Assembly: GCF_002252045.1 (NCBI RefSeq) | Contig: NZ_NEFF01000002.1 | Coordinates: 336,891-400,890 of the forward strand | Reading direction: 5' to 3' | Source of the DNA: Ignatzschineria sp. F8392 | GTDB lineage: Bacteria > Pseudomonadota > Gammaproteobacteria > Cardiobacteriales > Wohlfahrtiimonadaceae | Length of the DNA: 64,000 bases | Part shown: positions 1 through 9,050 of the stretch, piece by piece | Layout: the number at the start of each line of letters is the position of its first letter | Position numbering within the stretch: the stretch's first letter is position 1 | Notes under the pieces: generated by a model | What the model saw: only the letters and a program-made list of their open reading frames with translations | Database searches by the model: none | Told to the model about the DNA's origin: nothing | Made by a program: the position numbers and the translations under genes

Positions 1-157
1 CACCACATCCAGGAACGCCATCTTTAACTAAGACACACTCGCCTTGACGATCTTTTACAAACTCACCTTGTCTATCGATTAACGAATCTGTCGCTGCTAC
101 AGCTGTAGAAGTCGCGAATAGACCTGCTAATGCAGCAATAGTTAATTGCTTTTTCAT
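1..157 (-). CDS. OmpA-family-like exported protein, N-terminal fragment
   Basis: Only the first 52 codons lie in the window; the gene continues beyond position 1. The ATG at 157 follows a good ribosome site (AGTGGAGA). The product begins with a typical signal peptide: MKK, a hydrophobic stretch to about residue 20, and an AVA-A cleavage site. The mature start has two cysteines (C41 and C51) in a charged segment of the form GECVLVKDGVPGCG, which resembles the N-terminus of RmpM/OmpA-family proteins that later carry a peptidoglycan-binding domain. That family assignment is inference, because the diagnostic C-terminal domain is not visible. The 267 bases upstream (158-424) are AT-rich and hold no gene that I can see. 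Confidence 0.6.
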   Translation of the reverse strand, partial: MKKQLTIAALAGLFATSTAVAATDSLIDRQGEFVKDRQGECVLVKDGVPGCG

Positions 158-424
158 ATAAGTCTCCACTTAATTACTAATTATAAAATAAATGTATTAC
201 AGACAGTTGTAACAAGTTACCTTCAGATAATACAAACTAACGGTTCAATCATATCTCATTTTTATTAGAATTGATACATATTTGCATCAAAAATCCAAAT
301 TTGTGGGATTTTTAATACAAATATCTTTTTTGATACAACCCTCAATATCGCTAGAGCGATCGCGAAAGAGATAAATTTTATTTATAAACTTGATAAATTT
401 ATAAAATAACAATTACTTTGTAGG

Positions 425-2158
425 TTATTTCTTATCAACTCGATACAATTTTGCGTAGTACCCATCTCTCTCGAGGAGGCTCTGATGCGTTCCTACTTCA
501 ACAATTCTGCCTTGATCAAAGACAACAATTTTATCAGCATGCTCAATGGTAGAGAGGCGATGCGCAATAATAATAGTCGTCTTCTCTCGACTAAGCTCTT
601 TCAATGCCTGTTGAATAGCATACTCACTCTCATTATCTAAACTACTAGTTGCTTCATCAAAAATAAGAATAGGAGCATCTTTTAAGATTGCGCGGGCAAT
701 TGCAATCCGCTGACGCTGCCCACCTGATAATTTTGCGCCATTTTCACCAATAACAGTCTCATATTTTTCTGGCAATTTTTCGATAAACCCACTCGCATTT
801 GCAAATTGCGCCGCCTTTTCGATCGCATCTTCTGAAGAGGTCTCATTACCAAAACTGATATTTTTAGCAATTGTATCGGCAAAAAGGATAACGTGTTGCC
901 CTACATAACCGATTGCAGAGCGATAAGCTTCTAGCTCAATCTGATCAATACTTTTTCCATCTAGCGAGATAGAGCCTGATGTGGGGTTATAAAAACGGGA
1001 AAGGAGATTTGCAAAGGTGCTCTTACCACTTCCTGAAGCACCTACAAGCGCGACTGTTTCATAAGGTTGAATCTCTAAGGAGATCTCATTGAGTGCCGCT
1101 ACATCACTCCCTTCATATTGGAAAGTCACCTCTTTAAATTCGATATGCCCTTTCACTTGGGGGAGCTGAGCACTGCCCTGATCCTTCTCTCCTTCCGCAT
1201 CTAAGATACTAAAGACCCCTTCCGCACCGGCAGCACCCCGTTGCAATGCCTCATTCATGCTGACTAAACGCTTAATGGGCGTCAACATCCCGACCATCGC
1301 GGCTAAAAGAGAGATAAAGCTACCAATGGTCACCTGATCTGCAGAAGCTTGATTAGAGGCATACCAGATAACAAACGCAATAAAGATCACCAGAAAGACT
1401 TGTGAAACAGGGCTTGCTAACTGACTCGCAACCAGACTCTTCATACTCAAATGACGAAGATGCTTATTCACTTGAGAGAAGCGGCCATTCATCTGATCAT
1501 AAGCGGCAAAAAGCTTGATCTCTTTTTGACCTCGAATCCCCTCTTCCAAGATATGGTTAAACTCCCCCATATGCCCCTGCATTCTACGAGAGATGCCTCG
1601 CAGACGCTTTGAGACATAACGTAATACAAGATAGAGAAATGGTGCCATAAAAAAGACTAATAGCGTAATTTGCCAATTATTGATAAACATCACAGTAATT
1701 AAACCGATAATCATCGCACTATCTTTAATGATTGAAACCAGCGTTAAAGAGCTCACTGCCATCAACTGGGCAACATCAAAAGTCAGCTTTGACATAAAAT
1801 AACCGGTCGAGTGCTTATCATAAGCTGTTTGCGGAAGATGGAGTAATTTATCAAACATCTGTACCCGCAGAGTTGTAATTACTCGCTGAGAGATCCATTG
1901 CATACCGAAACTGCCGGCAAAGTTGAGAGCACTCGTTAAGATAAAGGCGCCTACAACAAGCCACGGCATCAGCTCAATAAAGAGCCTATTCTTATCTACA
2001 AACCCCTCATCTAAAATCGGCTTCAACAACCAAAATAGCCCCGCCTCTGCAAAGCCACCTAATACAACACAGACAAGTGAAGTGATTAAGATCAGTGGAT
2101 ATTTGAAAGAGTAAGATAAGATCCGTTTATATAAGCCCAAGCTCTCTTTTTTAATCAC
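425..2158 (-). CDS. msbA: Lipid A export ATP-binding/permease protein MsbA
   Basis: A 577-residue half-transporter of the ABC exporter family, which flips lipid A-core from the inner to the outer leaflet of the inner membrane. The first ~300 residues hold about six membrane helices. The nucleotide-binding domain follows, with Walker A GASGSGKST (near residue 372), signature LSGGQRQR, Walker B ILIFDEATSSLD and an H-loop IIAHRLST. The length matches the family (about 580 residues). The start is GTG at 2158, preceded by AAGAAGG. In many gammaproteobacteria lpxK follows msbA; here the next gene downstream is the OmpA-like fragment, so the usual pair is split. A general multidrug ABC exporter is the alternative, but the overall sequence style favours MsbA. 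Confidence 0.9.
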   Translation of the reverse strand: MIKKESLGLYKRILSYSFKYPLILITSLVCVVLGGFAEAGLFWLLKPILDEGFVDKNRLFIELMPWLVVGAFILTSALNFAGSFGMQWISQRVITTLRVQMFDKLLHLPQTAYDKHSTGYFMSKLTFDVAQLMAVSSLTLVSIIKDSAMIIGLITVMFINNWQITLLVFFMAPFLYLVLRYVSKRLRGISRRMQGHMGEFNHILEEGIRGQKEIKLFAAYDQMNGRFSQVNKHLRHLSMKSLVASQLASPVSQVFLVIFIAFVIWYASNQASADQVTIGSFISLLAAMVGMLTPIKRLVSMNEALQRGAAGAEGVFSILDAEGEKDQGSAQLPQVKGHIEFKEVTFQYEGSDVAALNEISLEIQPYETVALVGASGSGKSTFANLLSRFYNPTSGSISLDGKSIDQIELEAYRSAIGYVGQHVILFADTIAKNISFGNETSSEDAIEKAAQFANASGFIEKLPEKYETVIGENGAKLSGGQRQRIAIARAILKDAPILIFDEATSSLDNESEYAIQQALKELSREKTTIIIAHRLSTIEHADKIVVFDQGRIVEVGTHQSLLERDGYYAKLYRVDKK

Positions 2159-2181
2159 AAAATTTCCTTCTTAAAAGTAGA

Positions 2182-2214
2182 AAAGCACCTATGCTATTTT
2201 TCGCACAGGCGCTC
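2182..2214 (-). terminator. Intrinsic terminator of the pal operon
   Basis: The arms 2185-2195 and 2204-2214 form an 11-bp stem, including two G-U pairs when read on the minus strand, with an 8-base loop. A short U run follows on the minus strand (2182-2185). It sits just after the pal stop codon and before msbA. Confidence 0.75.
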
Positions 2215-2252
2215 TCTTTATATCGATCCTAATTCGTGATACCGAACCTTGA

Positions 2253-2765
2253 TTAGTAGACGATCTCTACACGGCGATTTTGTGCCCATGCACGCTCATC
2301 ATATCCTGAGACTGCTGGCATCTCCTTACCGTAACTACGTACTTTAATCTGATTAGGATTTGCTCCCGATTGAAGTAAAAGATCTCTTACGCTTAGTGCC
2401 CGACGCTCACCTAAGCCCATATTATACTCATGAGATCCTCGGTCATCAGTATGCCCTTCCAACCAAACGCCACGATTAGGATTTGCTTTTAACTCTTGTC
2501 CATGCGCTCGAACAACATCATAAGATTCACGACGTAGACGATCTGAATCGAAATCAAAATAGATAATTCGATCCGCCGTTCCACGCTTACCATAGTCAGC
2601 ATCATAATAGGTACTTGCAGGTCCTTGCCCTTCACCATAGCCATAACCTACGCCTCCAGGGCCACCTGTCCCCCCGACACCGCCAGCACCACCGGTAGAG
2701 CTACAAGCTGCAACCACAACCCCCAATAGCGCTATGGAGATACCTCTCATCATTAACTTACGCAT
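2253..2765 (-). CDS. pal: Peptidoglycan-associated lipoprotein Pal
   Basis: A 170-residue outer-membrane lipoprotein of the Tol-Pal envelope complex, which ties the outer membrane to peptidoglycan and helps constriction at division. The lipobox VAAC places the lipidated cysteine at residue 21. A Gly-rich linker (about 24-50) follows, then an OmpA-like peptidoglycan-binding domain with YFDFDSD, EGHTDDRGSHEYN, GERRA and a terminal NRRVEI. The gene lies 47 bases after tolB and is followed by a terminator. The periplasmic partner CpoB (YbgF), which usually follows pal, is absent, and tolQRA are not in the window. The ribosome site GAGGG fits the chosen ATG. Confidence 0.95.
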   Translation of the reverse strand: MRKLMMRGISIALLGVVVAACSSTGGAGGVGGTGGPGGVGYGYGEGQGPASTYYDADYGKRGTADRIIYFDFDSDRLRRESYDVVRAHGQELKANPNRGVWLEGHTDDRGSHEYNMGLGERRALSVRDLLLQSGANPNQIKVRSYGKEMPAVSGYDERAWAQNRRVEIVY

Positions 2766-2812
2766 TTTAAACCCTCTTGAAATCTATGTAGTAGTAAATC
2801 TTTTATTGTTAT

Positions 2813-4081
2813 CTATCGAACATTAGGCGACCAGCTTGGCTTGCGAACATCGGTTCCAATTCCATAGAATCGTTGCTCAACATTACCATCTGTCGAGATA
2901 ATTTTGAGTCCGCCACGGCCATCTGAATAGAGAATCATATGACTATTACCAGAAAAGCTAGGCGCCTCATCCTTACCACCATTTGTTAATCGTTTAACAT
3001 TACCCGTCGTTAAATCCATCACCGCAATCCCAAAGCCTTGTCCCGGATTGCGTTGCATCATCGCTAAATGTTTACCATCTGCTGAAATTGTCGCATTAGC
3101 ATTATAGTTTCCTGTATTAGAGATGCGTACGGGTGTACCACCATTTTCAGGCATTCTATAAATTTGGGGAGTACCCCCACGATCAGAGGTAAAGTAGATC
3201 ATTCTATCTGGACCCCATGCCGGCTCTGTATCGATACTTGGACTATTTGTTAAACGGGTCAAATTACTACCATCAATATTAGCTGTATAGATCTCTGGAT
3301 TACCATCTCGCGAAAGTGTAAATGCTAGACGTGTACCATCCGGTGACCAAGTCGGTGCTGAGTTAATTCCCGGCTCACTAATCACCACGTGACGCTTCCC
3401 ACTATAGAGATCTTGCACCATAATCTGATTACGCTTCTTCTCAAAAGAGGCATAAGCAATCTTACGCCCATCGGGAGACCATGTTGGCGATAAAATCGGT
3501 TCATTCGACTCTAAAATCACCTGTGGATAAGCACCATCGGCATCAGCAACCACAAGAGAAAAGTTACGGTTATTGCGTGAAACATAAGCAACTTTTGAAC
3601 TAAAAGATCCAGGAACGCCCGTAATCGCTTCATAAATAAAGTCAGCGACTTTATGTGCTACGGCTCGCTGCCCCTTCTCATCATTCACATATTGAAAATC
3701 ACGACTTGCACGAACACTCTTTGTAAAAGTATCGCCAACCTCAACATGCAACATATTTCCTTTCGGTGTTAAGATCGCAATAAAGTTGATGCCGGCTGCG
3801 CGCCAAATCCCGCTATCTGCCTGACCAACATTATTGAGCTGTTCCGGCACAGCAAGCCCTACTTTAGGGATAAAGCGTCCAGAACGATGAAGGTCATTGA
3901 TCACCACCTCTAAAAATTTTTGATTGTTTGTCGCATGATCGACAATCGCAATAGGATAAGCCTGACTTGAGGCCTTAACAATCTCTAACTTCACTTGCGC
4001 ATGAAGCGGAGCTATTGCCACTAATGAGAAAACCATCAGCAGTAGTAACTGTCGCGCTCTTATAATTAAGTTTTTACTCAT
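2813..4081 (-). CDS. tolB: Tol-Pal system protein TolB
   Basis: A 422-residue periplasmic protein that binds Pal and links it to the inner-membrane TolQRA motor. A signal peptide ends near residue 28 (PLHA-QVKLE). The N-terminal alpha/beta domain covers about residues 30-160. A six-bladed propeller follows, recognisable from repeated motifs such as SPTWSPDGRKIAY, APTWSPDGTRLAF and EPAWGPDRMIYFTSD. Length and layout match the family. The start is ATG at 4081 after GAGGTGTGAG. It lies 29 bases after hpt on the same strand and probably shares transcripts with pal. Confidence 0.96.
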   Translation of the reverse strand: MSKNLIIRARQLLLLMVFSLVAIAPLHAQVKLEIVKASSQAYPIAIVDHATNNQKFLEVVINDLHRSGRFIPKVGLAVPEQLNNVGQADSGIWRAAGINFIAILTPKGNMLHVEVGDTFTKSVRASRDFQYVNDEKGQRAVAHKVADFIYEAITGVPGSFSSKVAYVSRNNRNFSLVVADADGAYPQVILESNEPILSPTWSPDGRKIAYASFEKKRNQIMVQDLYSGKRHVVISEPGINSAPTWSPDGTRLAFTLSRDGNPEIYTANIDGSNLTRLTNSPSIDTEPAWGPDRMIYFTSDRGGTPQIYRMPENGGTPVRISNTGNYNANATISADGKHLAMMQRNPGQGFGIAVMDLTTGNVKRLTNGGKDEAPSFSGNSHMILYSDGRGGLKIISTDGNVEQRFYGIGTDVRKPSWSPNVR

Positions 4082-4110
4082 CTCACACCTCTGTTATCTT
4101 TCTGTTAGCT

Positions 4111-4662
4111 CTACTCTTTCAGCGCCCAAATACCTGGGAGATTACGCCAATATTCATGATAATCCATACCGCAACCAAAGATATAACGATCGGGAACATC
4201 AACACCGATATAATTAACTTTAAAATCTTTCGGTTTACGCTCGTGAACCTTATTCACCAATGCCGCCGTATAAACTACTTGCGCACCCATATTTTCAATC
4301 ACAGAAACAATCTCTTTTAGAGTTGTCCCTTCATCAAAAATATCCTCAATTAATAACACAACACGATCTTTCACATCAACGGATGGTTTAACTTTCCACT
4401 CAAGTGTCGCGCCTTCAATATCACCGTTATATCTTGTTGCATGAAGATAACCGATCTGAAAGGGGAAATTTAAACGAGTTAAAAGTTGTCCTGCGGGAAT
4501 AAGTGCCCCATTCATCACCACTAACACTAATGGATCTGAAAGCTCTAAATCATAGGTGATCGCACGACCCATCGCATCATAAGCGTCCTGAATTTCTGAA
4601 GCTAAGATAATCTCTTCCGATTTAGCAATAATATCTTGCGCCTCTTCAAACGTAATTGACAT
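4111..4662 (-). CDS. hpt: Hypoxanthine-guanine phosphoribosyltransferase
   Basis: A 183-residue cytosolic purine-salvage enzyme that transfers phosphoribose from PRPP to hypoxanthine or guanine. The PRPP-binding loop is plain at VLLIEDIFDEGTTL, with the two acidic residues of the motif. Upstream is LVVMNGALIPAGQL, equivalent to the flexible-loop region, and downstream is a base-recognition segment ending VPDRYIFGCGMDY. The length fits the Pseudomonas-type Hpt branch. The start ATG has AAGGATTGG upstream. It is encoded between hemA and tolB, 57 bases from hemA. Confidence 0.9.
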   Translation of the reverse strand: MSITFEEAQDIIAKSEEIILASEIQDAYDAMGRAITYDLELSDPLVLVVMNGALIPAGQLLTRLNFPFQIGYLHATRYNGDIEGATLEWKVKPSVDVKDRVVLLIEDIFDEGTTLKEIVSVIENMGAQVVYTAALVNKVHERKPKDFKVNYIGVDVPDRYIFGCGMDYHEYWRNLPGIWALKE

Positions 4663-4719
4663 ACCAATCCTTGAGTAAATAAAAAATGAATGACGTAATT
4701 ATACCAAATTACCTCTTTT

Positions 4720-5970
4720 TTAAATCTTAAATTGTGTTAAAAGCTCGGTAATGGTTGACTCATCCTCAGCCACTTCTAATGACTTGAGATGTTCGATCAT
4801 CGGGTGAAGAAGTCGGTTAGTCAGCTGAATTGCCATCTTCTCAATTAACTCAGCATCAAATTCATTATCTAATTGATTAAAGAGTCGATGAATTGCTTCA
4901 TCTCGTTCTCTATTTGCGTAAGTGACTATTGATTGTACAGAGTGACCTATTTCTGCGATTTTATACCATTCACACCAACGTACAAGCCCTTTCTCAATAT
5001 ATTGTTCAGCAAGTATTGCTGCCTCTTCCCTAGCTCGTTGATTACTCTCAACTATCTCGTTAAGATCATCAACTGTATAGAGATAAGTATTGGAAAGTTT
5101 ATCAATTTCAGGAGAGATATCACGCGGTACTGCCAGATCAATCAACAATATTGGGCGATTTTTACGCACTTTCAATGCCGCTTTTGTCATCTCTTTTGTA
5201 ATTAAAGCCTCTTGTGCCGCCGTTGAAGCAACAACAATATCCGCTGCCGGCAAAAGCTCCGGCAATCGATCTAAACCGTGCGCTTTCGCTTCAACACCAA
5301 GCTCTTCTATCATCAGCTCTGCTCTCTCAACACGGCGATTAGCGATCGTAATCTTGCGTACACCTGCTTCAATAAGGTGCCGCGCTACTAACTCTATCGT
5401 CTCCCCTGCCCCTACAAGAAGGACATGGTGATGCTCTAACCCATCAAAGATATTTCGCGCTAACTGCACAGCAGAGAAGGCAACAGAAACTGCAAATGCG
5501 CCAATATTGGTCTCAGTTCGAATCTCTTTTGCCACATTAAAACTCATCTGTAGAGCTCGCTGAAGATACTTTTTAGCCATCCCATATTTGCTTGCCAAGG
5601 TGAGCGCATCTTTTAACTGCCCCATAATTTGAGGCTCACCTAGAATAAGAGATTCTAAACCTGCTGCAACTCGAAAAATATAAGCCGCAGCATCATTCCC
5701 TTCAATTTGATAGAGATGTGATTTTGCTGTTTTAGCATCTAGCTCTGAGTACTTTGCCCAGATCTCACAAAATGCCTCTACCGATATAGAGAGCTGATAA
5801 AAATAGAACTCAGTTCGATTGCACGTCGACAACACAACAACTTCACTTGCTAATCGGCTACTCTTCGCCATCTCTAAAAATGCCCTAATATTTTCCGGCA
5901 CTAATGTTGCGCGCTCTCGAATTTCTACCGAAGCAGTCTTATGTCCTATCCCTAATACTAATAAACTCAT
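4720..5970 (-). CDS. hemA: Glutamyl-tRNA reductase
   Basis: A 416-residue enzyme that reduces glutamyl-tRNA(Glu) to glutamate-1-semialdehyde, the first committed step of tetrapyrrole synthesis by the C5 pathway. The N-terminal motif GIGHKTASVEIRER and the catalytic cysteine C50 within STCNRTEFY are present. GAGE marks the NADPH-binding domain (near residue 190), and a helical dimerisation tail ends the protein. The ATG at 5970 lacks a strong ribosome site (only GGAT about 14 bases away). The usual neighbours prfA and lolB are absent; the upstream region is a 629-base non-coding stretch. Confidence 0.95.
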   Translation of the reverse strand: MSLLVLGIGHKTASVEIRERATLVPENIRAFLEMAKSSRLASEVVVLSTCNRTEFYFYQLSISVEAFCEIWAKYSELDAKTAKSHLYQIEGNDAAAYIFRVAAGLESLILGEPQIMGQLKDALTLASKYGMAKKYLQRALQMSFNVAKEIRTETNIGAFAVSVAFSAVQLARNIFDGLEHHHVLLVGAGETIELVARHLIEAGVRKITIANRRVERAELMIEELGVEAKAHGLDRLPELLPAADIVVASTAAQEALITKEMTKAALKVRKNRPILLIDLAVPRDISPEIDKLSNTYLYTVDDLNEIVESNQRAREEAAILAEQYIEKGLVRWCEWYKIAEIGHSVQSIVTYANRERDEAIHRLFNQLDNEFDAELIEKMAIQLTNRLLHPMIEHLKSLEVAEDESTITELLTQFKI

Positions 5971-6271
5971 GAGCTATTAAAATCCAATCTATCCTCAAAT
6001 ATAATAATCGCCCAAATCATACCAAAATTCAGGAGATTACGCATTGAGATCTACCCTTTATATAAATAGCGTCTCTGCTCTTAATCTCTATTTTTTAAAA
6101 TAATTATTTCGATGTGCAAAGACCCTTCCAAGCCATCTACTGCTCTAATTTCTGCCAGAGTAAGAAAGAACAAAACTCGACAAGTCCAACTGATGCCTTG
6201 CGAGTTTTGATAACTAACTTTCTCTTTTTCTGCTCTAGATCAACGTTATCTCATCTGATAACTCTCTAACC

Positions 6272-6301
6272 TATCTCAACTTACCCCAACTTATCCCAAT
6301 T
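6272..6301. repeat. Three imperfect 10-bp tandem units
   Basis: The units tatctcaact, taccccaact and tatcccaatt lie head to tail with one to three differences between neighbours. They are non-coding and just upstream of the 9-bp repeat block. Confidence 0.7.
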
Positions 6302-6357
6302 TATCGATTCAGATCACTCTATCGATCGATTATTTCAAACCATTTGAGATGTTCGAG

Positions 6358-6411
6358 TTACTAAAGTTACTCGAGTTATTGGCGTTATTGAAGTTATTCG
6401 AGTTATTTAAG
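6358..6411. repeat. Six 9-bp tandem units (TTAYTnnnG)
   Basis: Six contiguous 9-mers: ttactaaag, ttactcgag, ttattggcg, ttattgaag, ttattcgag and ttatttaag. The TTA and terminal G are invariant, and the middle varies. This is a minisatellite in the hemA/slp intergenic region. Confidence 0.85.
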
Positions 6412-6599
6412 ATCGCACCAATCTAATATCGTTCTATCTGTTTCATCTATTCTATCAATCATCCACCAATAGTTATCTCCACAACATATCCCTACAGTGG
6501 GGAAATGGGCCTTAATGGTTTGATTCAATTTTTACTGTTTATTTTTACTGTTTACTATTCTATCACTTCAATCGCCTAAATTTTATCACTTAATCAGTC

Positions 6600-7163
6600 T
6601 CAATAGTAATAGGGGGCATAAGGTCCAAATCCAAAACCCCAATTAGGACGATAAAAGCCGAAACCGATTGCGGGGCTATTGAAGAAGGGTTCATCGTAAT
6701 AGATCTCCCTTTTAGGATCTCGCCAAAACTGATAATCGATGGCATCCATCGTAATCACGCGAACACGCTCCCCCGCTAGAGAGATCTCCTCTGCCGATTT
6801 AATCACACCTACAGCAGTAAGATAATCACCAGGAGAGTAGCCTCGTACAGAGATGCCACCGGGGATATCCACAATCAAACGATTATTATCCATCTCCCCA
6901 TTTCGAAGAGGATAACCATCTCTATTGAGCTCATAACGGACTAACTCTATACGGGTCCCTAGTGCAGGCTGATTCATTGTGATAATCATTCCACCTAAGA
7001 TAACCTCTTTGCCGATCAATTCCTGATTACTCATCATATCGACCTGATAATCACCATAAGCATTAGGATTATTTGTAGAGATATTTCCGCCACCTAATGA
7101 AGCACAACCCACCACAACAAGAGCCATCATATAGAGGATGCCCATTTTTAGTAACTTCTTCAT
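6600..7163 (-). CDS. Slp-family outer-membrane lipoprotein
   Basis: The reading frame opens upstream at 7232, but the start at 7163 is chosen. It has GAAGGAG directly before it and gives a clean lipoprotein signal (MKKLLKMGILYMMALVVVGC, lipidated Cys20). The mature 187-codon product has the Slp-type layout: a 'NQELIGKEVILGG' segment about 45 residues in, then beta-rich segments (IELVRYELNRDGYPL, GDYLTAVGVI) and a Tyr/Phe/Gly-rich end (GFGFYRPNWGFGFGPY). Slp is a starvation-inducible lipoprotein in E. coli; the molecular role of the family is unclear. The Gly/Tyr-rich tail is worth noting. It stands alone between ubiD and the repeat-rich gap. Confidence 0.75.
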   Translation of the reverse strand: MKKLLKMGILYMMALVVVGCASLGGGNISTNNPNAYGDYQVDMMSNQELIGKEVILGGMIITMNQPALGTRIELVRYELNRDGYPLRNGEMDNNRLIVDIPGGISVRGYSPGDYLTAVGVIKSAEEISLAGERVRVITMDAIDYQFWRDPKREIYYDEPFFNSPAIGFGFYRPNWGFGFGPYAPYYY

Positions 7164-7311
7164 CTTTACTCCTTCTCGCTTCAGAAGCGATCTCTTTCCA
7201 TCAGCCATTTTCGATCGCTGGCATTCCACCACTCACGACTCATAGTTCATGATTCAATTGTTGATCATCAATCAAGGGTTGGTCAAAATTAGTCAAGACC
7301 CATCTCTAAGA

Positions 7312-8784
7312 TTAATCAAAGATCTTCAAGCGATCCCACTTCGCATCAACCTTCGCTACAATTTCAGGATCTTGAACAATGGGGATTCCCCACTCTCTGT
7401 CGGTCTCTCCTTCCCATTTATTGGTAGCATCGAGCCCCATCTTCGAACCCAATCCAGAAATGGGAGAGGCAAAATCGAGATAATCGATCGGGGTATTATC
7501 TACCATCACGGTATCTCTCGATGGGTCCATTCGCGTGGTAATCGCCCAGATCACATCTTGCCAATTACGACAATTGACATCCTCATCGACAATCACAATA
7601 AACTTGGTATACATAAATTGTCGCAGATAGGACCAGATTCCTAACATAATTCGTTTTGCATGCCCAGGATACTGCTTCTTAATAGAAACGACAGCCATCC
7701 GATAAGAGCATCCCTCCGGTGGAAGATAAAAATCGACAATCTCTGGAAATTGTTTACGTAAAATAGGGACAAAGACCTCATTGAGTGCAACCCCCAAAAC
7801 TGCCGGCTCATCAGGTGGTCTTCCTGTATAGGTCGAATGGTAGATCGGGTTGACTCTCGTTGTCATTCTCTCAACAGTAAAGACAGGGAAAAAATCGGTC
7901 TCATTATAGTAGCCCGTATGATCTCCATAAGGTCCCTCTTCCGCCATATCATCTGGATAGATATAACCCTCCAGGATAATCTCTGCTGATGCCGGCACAG
8001 AGAGTTCAGGATGAAGTGTTGCACGCGCAATAGCAGTTCTTTTTCCGCGCAAAAGTCCAGCAAAAGCATATTCTGAAAGAGCATCAGGAACCGGTGTCAC
8101 TGCACCTAAAATCGTTGCAGGATCTGCCCCTAAGGCCACGACAACAGGGAAGGGTTTTCCAGGATTTTTGAGCTGAAAATCACGATAATCGAGGGCACCA
8201 CCACGATGAGCTAGCCAGCGCATAATAAGTCGGTTTTTGCCAATCACCTGTTGACGATAGATTCCTAAGTTTTGTCTTCGCTTCGAGGGGCCTTTAGTAA
8301 TGGTTAATCCCCAAGTGACTAAGGGAGCTGCATCCCCTGGCCAACAGTGCTGAATCGGCATTGCTGTCAGATCGATCTCCCCTTTTTCATAAATGACCTC
8401 CTGACAGAGTGGTTTTTTCACCCGCTTAGGCCGCATCGACAAGATCTGTTTAAATTGTGGTAGTTTCTGCCAAGCATCTTTGAGATTTTCCGGTGCTTCT
8501 GGTTCTTTAAGAAAAGCCAAGAACTCCCCAACTTCCCGCAACTTCTCTACCGACTCTTGTCCCATACCAAAAGCAACACGCTCCGGCGTTCCAAAAAGGT
8601 TGGTTAAGACAGGCATATCAAAACCCTTAGGATTTTCAAACAGAAGCGCCGGCCCCTCTCTTCTTAAGGTCCGATCACTGATTTCGGTCATCTCTAAGTA
8701 GGGATCGATCTCTTCTGTAATTCGCTTAAGCTCACCACGCGCCTCTAAAAAAGCAATAAATTCCCGCAGATCCTGAAATTGCAT
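7312..8784 (-). CDS. ubiD: 4-hydroxy-3-polyprenylbenzoate decarboxylase UbiD
   Basis: A 490-residue decarboxylase of ubiquinone synthesis that uses prenylated FMN (made by UbiX). Family landmarks include [14 protein letters not shown] at the start, the cofactor-region segments [14 protein letters not shown] and [16 protein letters not shown], the catalytic acidic segment [22 protein letters not shown], and [17 protein letters not shown] near the end. Length is normal for E. coli-type UbiD. AGGAAC precedes the ATG at 8784. No other ubi gene is adjacent. Confidence 0.95.
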   Translation of the reverse strand: MQFQDLREFIAFLEARGELKRITEEIDPYLEMTEISDRTLRREGPALLFENPKGFDMPVLTNLFGTPERVAFGMGQESVEKLREVGEFLAFLKEPEAPENLKDAWQKLPQFKQILSMRPKRVKKPLCQEVIYEKGEIDLTAMPIQHCWPGDAAPLVTWGLTITKGPSKRRQNLGIYRQQVIGKNRLIMRWLAHRGGALDYRDFQLKNPGKPFPVVVALGADPATILGAVTPVPDALSEYAFAGLLRGKRTAIARATLHPELSVPASAEIILEGYIYPDDMAEEGPYGDHTGYYNETDFFPVFTVERMTTRVNPIYHSTYTGRPPDEPAVLGVALNEVFVPILRKQFPEIVDFYLPPEGCSYRMAVVSIKKQYPGHAKRIMLGIWSYLRQFMYTKFIVIVDEDVNCRNWQDVIWAITTRMDPSRDTVMVDNTPIDYLDFASPISGLGSKMGLDATNKWEGETDREWGIPIVQDPEIVAKVDAKWDRLKIFD

Positions 8785-9050
8785 GCACTGTTCCTATTCT
8801 TAAGTTATCGAAAGAGGCTCTATTTTAACATAGACGGCGGTGATATCCCGCTACAATCCTCTTAATACGCTTCTCGTAAGAGTCTTTCATCTCTACTTGC
8901 GCCCCTGACTTTATACTGACCTTTGCATTATATCCCTATTTCAAATGATCTTTGAGATGTTTGAAGAGCGCCTCAAAAAAAATCGGTATAATGCAAAATT
9001 CCATTCATCCCTGATTTCCATTCATTCCTAAAATAGGAGCAAGAGCATCT

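Larger units (their letters stand above)
5971..6599. other. Non-coding stretch between hemA and the Slp-type gene
   Basis: This holds 629 bases with no convincing open reading frame. It contains two short tandem repeat blocks (6272-6301 and 6358-6411) and should include the hemA promoter near its left end. I could not pick a convincing -35/-10 pair. Confidence 0.6.

Noticed and set aside
7249..7644. 131-codon plus-strand frame opposite ubiD
   Set aside because: It is antisense to conserved ubiD sequence and has no ribosome site.
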